Shown piece after piece: positions 18,713 through 27,263 of a stretch of 64,000 nt of DNA (the stretch's first letter is position 1; each line of letters starts with the position of its first letter). This DNA is from Pseudobacteriovorax sp. Its GTDB lineage: Bacteria > Bdellovibrionota_B > Oligoflexia > Oligoflexales > Oligoflexaceae. The stretch covers positions 1 through 64,000 of the forward strand of contig JABSRP010000039.1 in assembly GCA_013215145.1 (NCBI GenBank), given 5' to 3'. A program made the position numbers and the translations under genes. The notes beneath the pieces are model-generated. The model had not been told where the DNA came from. It searched no databases and saw nothing but the letters and a program-made list of their open reading frames with translations.

Positions 18713-19037
18713 AAATTTTCTCCACATTCAAAATTTGGTACTGTGATACTGATGCATTAGTTTTTTTGTAATGAAGTTGATACCATATTCCCTAATAACT
18801 GCATACTCAGAAGGATTAGTTAAGTGATATCCTTTTTATGACTGAAGGTGTGACCCCTTCCACCAAAAGAAACTCGAGCTGAATATGATTTCAGATTTGA
18901 GCCGTTTGTATTTGAAGAGGTTTGTCTTGGTTATCATGTCAGATTTGCTACCCAAGTTAACTAAGTGACCAACAACAATAACATTAACGAGCAATTCTTG
19001 CACCAAAGCCAACTTTTGTACTAATCCCGTATTTACA
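18713..19037. other. Spacer downstream of the toxin/immunity operon
   Basis: About 325 bases separate the immunity gene stop from the lipoprotein gene start. A 75-codon minus-strand frame that starts inside the immunity gene was judged spurious. No strong terminator hairpin with a T tract was seen. Confidence 0.4.
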
Positions 19038-19493
19038 CTATAAACGATTGTGGTTGCATTCATAACTCAATTGACGCTCCAAATAATCACTTAGTAATAT
19101 ACCGGTTGATTCCGGAGGATCTATATCTGAAACTTTAAAAACTGTAGGATCATCTTGATCTAGATCAATTACATACCAAAAATTTAATCCACCATATTCA
19201 TTTACTACTAGTCGAGGGCTAGGAATCACGTGATTGATAGTTTTGTCTTCTATCAATTCGCTTAATATTTCCTGATTCTCTAAAATCATTTGCCCAGCAC
19301 TGACTGCTGCAGGGTCTGAAAAATCTCCACAAACGTCCAAGAAAGCCTTATATGATTTCGGTAGACTGTGATTAATAGCTGACTCAAGAGTATAAATATC
19401 AGAGTTATTCAAACCAGAGAAATCAGAAAGACTTCTCGTCGTTTTTCTTGCAATTTCTTCAATGACATTCATAAATTTTGACTTGAAATCCAT
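19038..19493 (-). CDS. SUKH (SMI1/KNR4)-family immunity protein
   Basis: The 151-residue cytosolic protein has the SMI1/KNR4 pattern: a helix with DIYTLESAINHSLPKSYKAFL, the following DVCGDF turn, and strands including FWYVIDLDQDDPTVFKVSD and a final helix LSDYLERQL. SUKH proteins are common immunity partners of polymorphic toxins, notably nuclease and deaminase toxins, and neutralise the toxin in the producer. The gene starts 9 bp after the stop of the 839-residue toxin-like gene and has no signal peptide, as expected for an immunity protein acting in the cytosol. It is the last gene of a six-gene operon. Confidence 0.85.
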   Translation of the reverse strand: MDFKSKFMNVIEEIARKTTRSLSDFSGLNNSDIYTLESAINHSLPKSYKAFLDVCGDFSDPAAVSAGQMILENQEILSELIEDKTINHVIPSPRLVVNEYGGLNFWYVIDLDQDDPTVFKVSDIDPPESTGILLSDYLERQLSYECNHNRL

Positions 19494-19502
19494 AAGTAGC
19501 TC

Positions 19503-22022
19503 CTATTGTGCCCAATCTGGACCAAAAATAGCTGCATAGTCAATTCTAGACTTATAGCTTGTAGAACGTGTTTCTATGCTAATCCCTGGAAATAGTTTCT
19601 TAAAATTTGAAAGAGCAGCTTGACATCGGTCACATATGATTCTCTCCGAAACAATACGTACTTTACCAATCGAGTTTGGATTTAAACTCCTTGCCAAATA
19701 CTCTAACGCGATTCTCTCAGAATCCAAAGCTCGATCTAAACCATCAAAAAGAAATTCAGGATCCCCATTGGGTTTAATTACCATTCCTTCCCTTAGGATT
19801 CTATCGTTCGCCTTAATCTGTCCGCCTGCTTGATTTCTAATCAAAAACTTTGCACTATCGCTAACACCTTCAACCTGGACATCTATCAAGGCTAGGTTAC
19901 GCCTCAACTGTGAAGTCGATGTTTGCTGTAATGCCTTTCTCATGCGTCGGAATATATCTAACGATTCCTTCTGGGCTGCCTCACCGGAAAGGTCAAAAAC
20001 TTTATTTAAGTTTTGAGAGCTCCAAAGGTCCTTAATATCAGTTTTGACTGGTATAGCATCGAGTACCTTTTGTATATTCAGCCTTTTCGGATTAGCAAGT
20101 CGCTCAAACCAACCAGATATAGTTGAATTGCCCGTGCTATTTTCTGCAAGCTTGCTGAATGTCCCACCGCTGATACCAAGTCTTTCGGCAGATTCAACAG
20201 AATTCGTTATCTGTTTAACTAGGCATTTTACTTCATCATTGGCATAGGCCGTTGGAGTAAAGAACTCCTGAAACCCGTCTAAAATCCTGTACAACATTCC
20301 GGTGCGATTTGAAATGTTACAAATTTTTTGGCTAGTTTCTAGTAACAAACCAGTTACGTTATCATCTTCAATCCCGAGCCGATTCTTCAGCAGGTCCTTT
20401 GTCTGCCCTATCGCATCAAATACCTTATCAACACCTTTTCTGGAGATGTCAAATATTCCTTCGACAAGACCGCCTAATCTGCGCCAAAAAGTACCGCTTC
20501 CTACAAGCAAACCGAGTGCAGAGTAGATCTGATCTTTGGTAGTCAGAGCTTCACCCGTGCAATAATCAACCTTGTTTACTAACTCATACCAGTCTGAGTA
20601 ATCGCCAGTGGCTCCAACCTTTGCTAAGCAAGTCGCAACATCCTTAAGTGCAATGGTAGCCCCAAGTATCATCGAAGCAAGCTTTTTACTTGAGTCTGCA
20701 ACGGTATTAAATCCCGCCTTAATTGCATACCCAATAGCCTTCACTGCTGTAAGAGCTCTTTGCTGTTTTTCAGATAGATTTTGACCTTCTATTTTCTTTA
20801 GGACATTTTCTAACTGAATTCCCTCAGCTGGCATTTTGGCGACTATCTCTTCTTTAACTATTTTTTTAACATCGTCGGGAACGGGAGAATCTATGTCATA
20901 TCCATATTCGTCCAGCTCTTTTACATCGACTGATCGAAAAAATTCTTCGAAACTTGCTACCGATCGCAAGTAGTTTTTCTTATCTGCAACAACGAAGTTT
21001 GGCCGATCTCTAAGAAGTTGATCACCGTATTGTAAAAATGAGCTAGCCCATGCATGAAGGGCAATAAAAAAATCTTTTTTCACGATCTGGCTATAACTAG
21101 GGCTTAAAAAATCTACAATGTAGCTATCTACCAACGCCTGATAGTTAGTATTATCATTTGGAAAGCTCGTCCTAAAAAGTCTATCGATTCCAATTTCTCT
21201 GTAATGAGGATCAAACGGCTCTACAATAGGTGATTCAAGGTTAGCGAGCTGATTAACAGCCGTTATAGCAATGGAATCGATTTCTCCCATAAGGCCTTTA
21301 ATAGAGTTATCAAGCTGCTCTAATGCTTGTTCAGCCTCCCTCACTCTAGACTCTAGGGAAGGATCACACTCTTTCATGGCATAAAGCCTAGCAAAATCTA
21401 TATGATTTAGATCTACAGAAAGGATTTTTTCCAAATACTCATAATCGCAGTTTTCTACCTGCTCTCTAAATTCATCTAGTTGCTCGCGGATGCTTGGAGA
21501 ATTGTAATCATTACTCGAGCCATCATCTCCTCCATCATCGTCATCAGGGTCAGGACTAGGCCCTTTTGTTGAGGCATTGTCCTGATTTAAAATATAGTCA
21601 TAAGTCGTTGAACCATCTGCAGTGGTTCGACGTCTTGTCAAGATTCTATCGCGATCGACTGCTTCACGCCGCTGGTAGTTTCCGCAGTCTGCCGTTTGCC
21701 TGCCAAAGCCATAAGAGTCATTTTTTGGATCAACGCATACAAGCTCAGGAATTACTTCGGATTCCCAACGCCATCTATTATCAGAGCTTCTTGCTACAAA
21801 CTCATAGTGATCTGCAGATTTTAGCTCTAGGCAAGGACTATCTTTTTTTACTTTATACCAGCCTTTATAGTAGTAACGAAACACCGAATCATTTTGGCCG
21901 CTAGTTCCCACATAAATTGTCATATCTGTTTCATTACAAACACGAAAAAACGAGTATGAATAAGCAAAGTTACTAGTAACTGCGATTAGCAGTAAAAATA
22001 TTTCTAGAATAAAAGGTTTCAT
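19503..22022 (-). CDS. Exported polymorphic-toxin-like protein with C-terminal deaminase-like domain
   Basis: The 839 residues begin with a Sec signal peptide (about 1-22). A DUF1036-like domain follows (about 24-110: FFRVCNETDMTIYV, conserved Cys). Next come an acidic Asp/Gly-rich linker (about 152-170), a long helical middle with hydrophobic segments (about 430-570), and a C-terminal toxin-like domain of about 120 residues. That domain carries D767-S-E769, then SERIICDRC with C797-x2-C800 and NFKKLFPGI. This is the layout of bacterial toxin deaminases, with DxE where many families have HxE. It resembles the BURPS668_1122-type family. The downstream SUKH gene fits its immunity partner. Substrate and delivery route are unknown. 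The operon provides four more exported proteins. Confidence 0.72.
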   Translation of the reverse strand: MKPFILEIFLLLIAVTSNFAYSYSFFRVCNETDMTIYVGTSGQNDSVFRYYYKGWYKVKKDSPCLELKSADHYEFVARSSDNRWRWESEVIPELVCVDPKNDSYGFGRQTADCGNYQRREAVDRDRILTRRRTTADGSTTYDYILNQDNASTKGPSPDPDDDDGGDDGSSNDYNSPSIREQLDEFREQVENCDYEYLEKILSVDLNHIDFARLYAMKECDPSLESRVREAEQALEQLDNSIKGLMGEIDSIAITAVNQLANLESPIVEPFDPHYREIGIDRLFRTSFPNDNTNYQALVDSYIVDFLSPSYSQIVKKDFFIALHAWASSFLQYGDQLLRDRPNFVVADKKNYLRSVASFEEFFRSVDVKELDEYGYDIDSPVPDDVKKIVKEEIVAKMPAEGIQLENVLKKIEGQNLSEKQQRALTAVKAIGYAIKAGFNTVADSSKKLASMILGATIALKDVATCLAKVGATGDYSDWYELVNKVDYCTGEALTTKDQIYSALGLLVGSGTFWRRLGGLVEGIFDISRKGVDKVFDAIGQTKDLLKNRLGIEDDNVTGLLLETSQKICNISNRTGMLYRILDGFQEFFTPTAYANDEVKCLVKQITNSVESAERLGISGGTFSKLAENSTGNSTISGWFERLANPKRLNIQKVLDAIPVKTDIKDLWSSQNLNKVFDLSGEAAQKESLDIFRRMRKALQQTSTSQLRRNLALIDVQVEGVSDSAKFLIRNQAGGQIKANDRILREGMVIKPNGDPEFLFDGLDRALDSERIALEYLARSLNPNSIGKVRIVSERIICDRCQAALSNFKKLFPGISIETRSTSYKSRIDYAAIFGPDWAQ

Positions 22023-22030
22023 ATCGGTCC

Positions 22031-23368
22031 CTATTCCTTTGTTTCTTCGATTTTTGAACTCAATGATTGGTAAAAACGTCCCATCTTTTGATCGTGGTCT
22101 CTTCTAAGTTGTTTTAACTTGTTCTTCAATCTACGCCTCTCGCATTTATGAGGACCATCGGCAGGACCACAATGACAGCGATCTTTACCAATAAACGCAG
22201 CAGGCAGGTTTACTATTTTTCTGTCTTCTTCCAAAAAGCATCGATTAGTCTCTGATATCCAGTGCTGGAGCGATTTGTCAATTTCACGGCAGGGACCGCC
22301 GCACTGCTCCCACAACTCTTCTGAATTTGCAATTAACCAAAGTTGAGGTAGCTGCTCGTGAATAAAAAAGCCAACCCACTCTAGATCAGAAAGGCCGTCG
22401 AATGTTAAGTCTGGAATCTCAACTTTTATTTTTGTCAGCTTATCCAAACGAAATGAATCAGCTTTCACGTCAGGAAGCTTATCCATGTCTATTCTGAGTG
22501 AGCTTATCTGTTTTTCTAAATTTCTTAGCTCTCTACTAGCATATTCAAGATTTTTTTCGAGTTTTTGAAATTCTCGCCATGCTTCAGTAGAAAGATGCTC
22601 GAGGCCTTTGATCAGCCTTTGGGTGGCATCTTCTACTGACTCGCCAGCCCTTACGATAACTTCAACAGCTCCGTTACCGATATCAACGACGACAGTTGTA
22701 GCATTTTCCAAAAACTCGCCTGATTCTGTAACAACACCTTCAACTCCGTCACGAACAGCTTTTTCTATTTTTTTTCCTGTATCTGCGATTTTTTTACAGC
22801 AGCTTATCTTAAGTCCATGAGCTTCATAACCATCATAGACCTCGCCTACAGGCTGGCTACCCTTATGACCAAGCAAAACGCCTATTCCAATCGACCGCTG
22901 CTTAGCTGTACCTAGGTAAATGCCAACTGGGGTATTGCTTGAGTAAATCGCTCTACCAGAGTTTCCTTTTTGGCCAGTACAAGAGATGCTAAAATAAGGA
23001 GATTTAACACTTGTTATACTGCAATTTTCTCCAGAAAAACTAACACTTTCTCCAATCATCACTTTTTTTCGCAAACTGGTTTTGTCAGTAATAAGGCTGC
23101 TAACTTGAACTAAACTCATTTCAGAACTATTGTGATTTGAAATAGAAATGATTTTTTTTCGATCATAAACATCATCTTCTTTCACTAGGATATGATCACT
23201 ATTTTGCTCGGGCAGGCAATGCCTTGGCAAAAGAAGATTTCCTTCTTCGGTTTTTACGGCTTCGCAAAGGGAGCCGCGACTATATACGGAGATCTCGGTA
23301 GCAAAGATCTCTGTTGCGCTTCCAAAGATTAATAGGATCGTGAAGAGCGCACTATTTAATTTTTTCAT
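22031..23368 (-). CDS. Exported trypsin-like protease fold protein with C-terminal coiled coil
   Basis: A signal peptide (about 1-23) leads into a chymotrypsin-like domain (about 24-170). LLPRHC supplies H50, the segment SSEMSLVQV places E83 where Asp is usual, and TGQKGNSGRA supplies S137 in the GxSG context. The triad would be His-Glu-Ser, so activity is plausible but not certain. A helical C-terminal half (about 185-445) contains amphipathic repeats (VVVDIGNGAVEVIVRAGES, then a coiled coil), a cysteine cluster (CHCGPADGPHKC) and a very basic tail. It overlaps the upstream gene by 4 bp and ends 8 bp before the toxin gene, so it may process or deliver the toxin. That role is inferred from context. 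Confidence 0.7.
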   Translation of the reverse strand: MKKLNSALFTILLIFGSATEIFATEISVYSRGSLCEAVKTEEGNLLLPRHCLPEQNSDHILVKEDDVYDRKKIISISNHNSSEMSLVQVSSLITDKTSLRKKVMIGESVSFSGENCSITSVKSPYFSISCTGQKGNSGRAIYSSNTPVGIYLGTAKQRSIGIGVLLGHKGSQPVGEVYDGYEAHGLKISCCKKIADTGKKIEKAVRDGVEGVVTESGEFLENATTVVVDIGNGAVEVIVRAGESVEDATQRLIKGLEHLSTEAWREFQKLEKNLEYASRELRNLEKQISSLRIDMDKLPDVKADSFRLDKLTKIKVEIPDLTFDGLSDLEWVGFFIHEQLPQLWLIANSEELWEQCGGPCREIDKSLQHWISETNRCFLEEDRKIVNLPAAFIGKDRCHCGPADGPHKCERRRLKNKLKQLRRDHDQKMGRFYQSLSSKIEETKE

Positions 23369-24669
23369 CTCTCAAGCTCCAATAATAATTTGATCCCAAC
23401 CTTTACCTTTTTGCTAAAATCGAGCAGCTTTTCTTTATCTTCAAAACTACGATACCTAAATCGCCTAGACGGCGTCATACCAATTTCATCTTTAAAAAAT
23501 GCTAACGCATTCTGCCAGTCACCACTTCTTTCACTCTCTGGTAGGGAGCGATTTAATGAGGCCAACTTTGCATGCGCTTTTCTAGTGCGATCACGAAGAA
23601 GTTGGTTTAGTCCCTTAATTGATAGAATTTTAGATTCATTTTTGAGGATGATATTTTTTTCAATGTCCTCTGCATATGACATCAGCTCATTTTTCCTTGA
23701 TTGAGAAAAATTCGGAGAATTATAAATTAGAGCCTTCACGGCTGATTTTGCGTTAGGAAAGCTAAAATAGATCTCAAGGGCATCCTCAATATCTTTTTCT
23801 TGCAGACTTTTCTCCATTACTGCGCCCATCTCGGTAATCATTAACCTCAGCTCCCGATAAAGCTGAATTTCTCTTTCTCTGCTTTCGACTTTTTTTATAA
23901 AATCTCTTATTTTAAAGCTTGCCAGATCAGAATTTACCTTCTTTAGCTTAGTGAGAGTAATATTTAGTTTTAGCGCTTCGTGAAGATTGATAAACTCCCT
24001 ACAACCCTGCGGAGTCTTACTGTGAAAAGATGACTTTTCGATAAACTCTCGTAGTGACCATGCCTGCTCGTTTCCTTTATCTAAATTATCCCTGCCTATT
24101 CTCTTGTATTCACTCCAGTCTTCACCGAGGCTGTTTAATCTTCTTAGTTCAAAGTCATAGTCTTTTAGCTCGACTAGGATTCTATTGAAAACCTGCTCTC
24201 TAATCTGGTTAAGAATAATATTGGCGCTTGCATCAGCCTGACATACTCTTGCTTCTTTAACTTGCCGTCCGTATAGGTTCGCTAAATCCTTAGCTTCATT
24301 AAGCGTTAGATTGGAGGATTCGATTTTTTCTAAGGCGCGATTGGTATGCTGATTTAATGCCGAAAGCCTTCGGTTATCACTATCAACAGCTCCACTCAAC
24401 TCAGATTTAAGTTTTGAAAATAGGTCAAATAGCTGGCGAAGTCTATTTTGATAACGAACCGTCTTAGATTCAAATCTGTTTAAGATTGAAACGACCTTAC
24501 TTCTTTGATCGATTTCTTGCTTAGTCTCATAAAGAGTTTTACTTTTTAATTCTACTTCATTTCTTACCTGGGACAACTCATTTTCTTTATCAGCTACTTC
24601 ATCAGAAAGCCCTAGCGTCGAAAAACTGGCCCCAAGGGTAAACCAAATTAAATAATTTTTTAAATACAT
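23365..24669 (-). CDS. Exported coiled-coil protein
   Basis: The 434 residues start with a signal peptide (about 1-22) and are almost entirely helical, with heptad-rich stretches at about 24-130 and 185-300. Only two cysteines are evident in the central part (REARVCQADA-like and GCREF), which could pair. No catalytic motif was recognised, so a structural or scaffolding role outside the cytoplasm is likely. It overlaps the protease-like gene by 4 bp (ATGA) and follows the next upstream gene by 14 bp. Confidence 0.7.
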   Translation of the reverse strand: MYLKNYLIWFTLGASFSTLGLSDEVADKENELSQVRNEVELKSKTLYETKQEIDQRSKVVSILNRFESKTVRYQNRLRQLFDLFSKLKSELSGAVDSDNRRLSALNQHTNRALEKIESSNLTLNEAKDLANLYGRQVKEARVCQADASANIILNQIREQVFNRILVELKDYDFELRRLNSLGEDWSEYKRIGRDNLDKGNEQAWSLREFIEKSSFHSKTPQGCREFINLHEALKLNITLTKLKKVNSDLASFKIRDFIKKVESREREIQLYRELRLMITEMGAVMEKSLQEKDIEDALEIYFSFPNAKSAVKALIYNSPNFSQSRKNELMSYAEDIEKNIILKNESKILSIKGLNQLLRDRTRKAHAKLASLNRSLPESERSGDWQNALAFFKDEIGMTPSRRFRYRSFEDKEKLLDFSKKVKVGIKLLLELER

Positions 24670-24683
24670 ATTCTTTTTCCGTA

Positions 24684-25697
24684 TTAGCTATTATCAAGAG
24701 TTCTTTTTAATCGCTCAAGATTTCTTCTCATTCGACTAGATTCCGTATCTTCATACGAATCAAGTCTTCTGATCTCATCGTCTATGAAATCTGCAACAAG
24801 GGAGATTTCTGCTTTAGCATCCGTGTACTTTTCTTTAGTAATTTCTCGTGCTTTTTCGATTGCTCTTATACAGAAAGTATTTGTTCCTGTTTCACAGTTT
24901 GAAACCCCTCTAAGAGCAGACTCTACTTTAACTGATAGTTCACGATTCTTTCGGGCTTCGTTTCTATAGTTATCAATTATTCCGCCTTCCCCTTGAAGAA
25001 GTTCAACTCTTTCGGCTTCGAAGTCAGTTAGATTTTCTGATTCGAGAAGGTCTTCAAGTTCGGATTCAGCAAAGTCTGCCTCTAGATCCCAGATATCGGC
25101 CTCGTCAATCAAGGTTTTAGGCATGTTTTGAACAAGAATCCATGATTCATTCAGGATATCAGCGGTTTCAATACTCTCATAAATGTCTAGAAAATCTTGG
25201 GTACTATCCTTAAGAATTTCGGTAATTAGTCTAAGTGAAGAGATGTCAATGTGAGAAACGTTTCCAACAACCTCGATTTCACAATCTTTTGAAATTATCG
25301 GAAACAGGTTTCTTGATTCGTTAAACCACAGGCTGAAGCTAGGGCTATTCTCGGCCGAGAAATACGTTTCGATAGTCTCAATCTTTTCTACCGGTAGCGT
25401 ACTATTGGTTGTTTGACTTACCAGCCTAAAATCTAATTCGCCTCCAAAAATCTGACACTTGCTTGAATCGATAATTAAGGTATTTTTGATCAGTGCCTTA
25501 GACAGATATTTGCTCGATGTCTCTGAAATTGCGTTAGCGATGAAAGACTCACTTTGACTGTCTTCGGTTATACTATTACACTCACCAATGTAGTCTGGTG
25601 ACAACGATTGTCCTGGGCAATGGTCTTTTGCCTTAAAAATAACCTGGGCGTAAGTGGTTTGCCCGATAAGACATAGGGTAAAAATTAGTTTCCGCAT
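24684..25697 (-). CDS. Exported protein of unknown function
   Basis: The 337 residues have a clean signal peptide (about 1-17, ending TTYAQ). A cysteine-containing N-terminal half with beta-like segments (about 18-165) follows, then an acidic, strongly helical C-terminal half rich in Glu (LEADFAESELEDLLESE) ending in a basic R-rich helix. It recalls a secreted adaptor rather than an enzyme, and no family was recognised. It lies 18 bp after the first gene and 14 bp before the coiled-coil gene in the same operon. Confidence 0.65.
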   Translation of the reverse strand: MRKLIFTLCLIGQTTYAQVIFKAKDHCPGQSLSPDYIGECNSITEDSQSESFIANAISETSSKYLSKALIKNTLIIDSSKCQIFGGELDFRLVSQTTNSTLPVEKIETIETYFSAENSPSFSLWFNESRNLFPIISKDCEIEVVGNVSHIDISSLRLITEILKDSTQDFLDIYESIETADILNESWILVQNMPKTLIDEADIWDLEADFAESELEDLLESENLTDFEAERVELLQGEGGIIDNYRNEARKNRELSVKVESALRGVSNCETGTNTFCIRAIEKAREITKEKYTDAKAEISLVADFIDDEIRRLDSYEDTESSRMRRNLERLKRTLDNS

Positions 25698-25715
25698 ATC
25701 GAAATTCCTCTCAAA

Positions 25716-26510
25716 TCATTGAAATTCGGTAATAACAACAGTCATTAGTTCAAGATTCAATTCTGCTGCTTGTACATCTAGTTCTACTTCAAATTCACCA
25801 TTAAAATTTGTGGCGCTGCATTCGCTTTCTTGTAGTTCGTATACTACTCCTATCTGCTGATCGAACTCCCACTCGTTTGAACGATGAGAGTTGAATTGGT
25901 CATCAATGGCGATATTTTGATCACAACTGATTATTAACCGAAAATTGACCTCATCGAGGTCTCTTGAGTCGGAACCTGATCTAATTGAATAATTCTGTAC
26001 TACACTGATCGTGTATTCAAATTCAGGGTTATATCCCAGTATTCGTCCGGAGAATCTCCTAAATAGGAAGCCGGACTTAGGATCAGAGGATTTTAATGAT
26101 AACCTTCTCAAATCATATTGAGTTGGATCACCAAGTATTTGAGAAGGGTATACATTTCTCTGAGGTGGACGAGAGGGCCTTCCACCAAAGCCTCCCGGCC
26201 TTCCTCCTGGAGACCAAGCTCCCCACCCCCCGACATTCCAAGAATGAGATAAAAAAGAACTTTCTCCAATTGGATTTAGAAACAATTTGTTAGGATCGTA
26301 CGAATAGTCAAATACACCGTCATTTAGTTGAACCATACCAGTTCGATAATCATATGCATCAGAGATCGATTCCTTGTTGTCTGAATCAACGGAATTTGCA
26401 TTTGTTTCAAATTTATATGCTTTGGAGTCGGACTTTACGGGGATGACTCTTGAAGCGAGGCAGTTGCTCGAAATGCAAATACCAGTTAAAAATAGCGCTA
26501 AAACTTTCAA
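25716..26510 (-). CDS. Exported protein with Gly/Trp/Pro-rich segment, first gene of the toxin operon
   Basis: The 264 residues begin with a signal peptide (about 1-19, ending CLAS). A low-complexity stretch rich in Gly, Trp, Pro and Arg (about 93-118: WNVGGWGAW, GGRPGGFGGRP) separates a polar N-terminal region from a C-terminal beta-rich domain with two or more cysteines. The glycine-rich stretch could be flexible or surface-binding. No family was recognised. A long upstream spacer (26511-27263) should hold the operon promoter. Confidence 0.65.
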   Translation of the reverse strand: MKVLALFLTGICISSNCLASRVIPVKSDSKAYKFETNANSVDSDNKESISDAYDYRTGMVQLNDGVFDYSYDPNKLFLNPIGESSFLSHSWNVGGWGAWSPGGRPGGFGGRPSRPPQRNVYPSQILGDPTQYDLRRLSLKSSDPKSGFLFRRFSGRILGYNPEFEYTISVVQNYSIRSGSDSRDLDEVNFRLIISCDQNIAIDDQFNSHRSNEWEFDQQIGVVYELQESECSATNFNGEFEVELDVQAAELNLELMTVVITEFQ

Positions 26511-27263
26511 TTATTCATTCCTTACAGTAATTCGTTTAAAATTCTTATCTATTCCTGGTAGATCAAAAACTTTTTTGGTTGAAGACTGACCACACCAATC
26601 CGATGATTGCTGATTCATGGAAACCCTAACATCTCCATACTCTTCTTCGTTGCTCCTTCGGGCTCACAAATATGACATTAAGTCTGTACTAATGTCTAAA
26701 GTACATAAAACACTCGAAACCAAAGCCAATCTGCATTCAAAACCATTTTTGACTTCCCAGGGTTTTTGAGGGGTGAGTTAAACCTTCAACATAAACCAAA
26801 CGAGATAACAAGTCATATATTTCAAAAATTTAATTCTGATTATTGAAGCTTGTAAGATGGGAGTTAACATGACTCCTACTCAGAGCTTCATCGTTAAATC
26901 TCACAGCAAAAAGCAAATCCTATTCCATAAAAAAACTAGTGATCTCAGGCGGCACAATTTAGACATATGTTGTCTTTTAGGAAATATCTTCCTCAGATTG
27001 CGCAATCATGCCTAAATTTAGACGTATGTGATAATAACTATGAAACGCAAAGACTAACCCTGGATGGTTACTGTAAAATCGCAGTATACAAAAGCAATGG
27101 TTGAAATAACTATCATAAATGACTTAGTGGGTGAGCACTACACCTGAGGAAAAAAATATCTTTTGTCGAGCACCAATCTTCTTCGAATGTAATATTTGAC
27201 TTCTTAATCACCAAATTTTCAATTTTTAACGATTCTCTGTGGATGAATTTTGTAGCCTCGAAA
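26511..27263. other. Spacer between toxin operon and kinase, with a relic of a third kinase copy
   Basis: About 750 bases carry no intact gene. At about 27150-27212, the minus strand reads KKIGARQKIFFSSG, nearly identical to KKIGARQKIFLSSD in the second receiver domain of the adjacent kinase, and it ends in a stop soon after. This is the remains of another copy of that kinase gene. The rest is unassigned and should contain the toxin operon promoter. Confidence 0.55.

Noticed and set aside
18836-19063. 75-codon minus-strand ORF after the SUKH gene
   Set aside because: It begins inside the SUKH gene and shows no motif or ribosome-binding site; composition looks non-coding.
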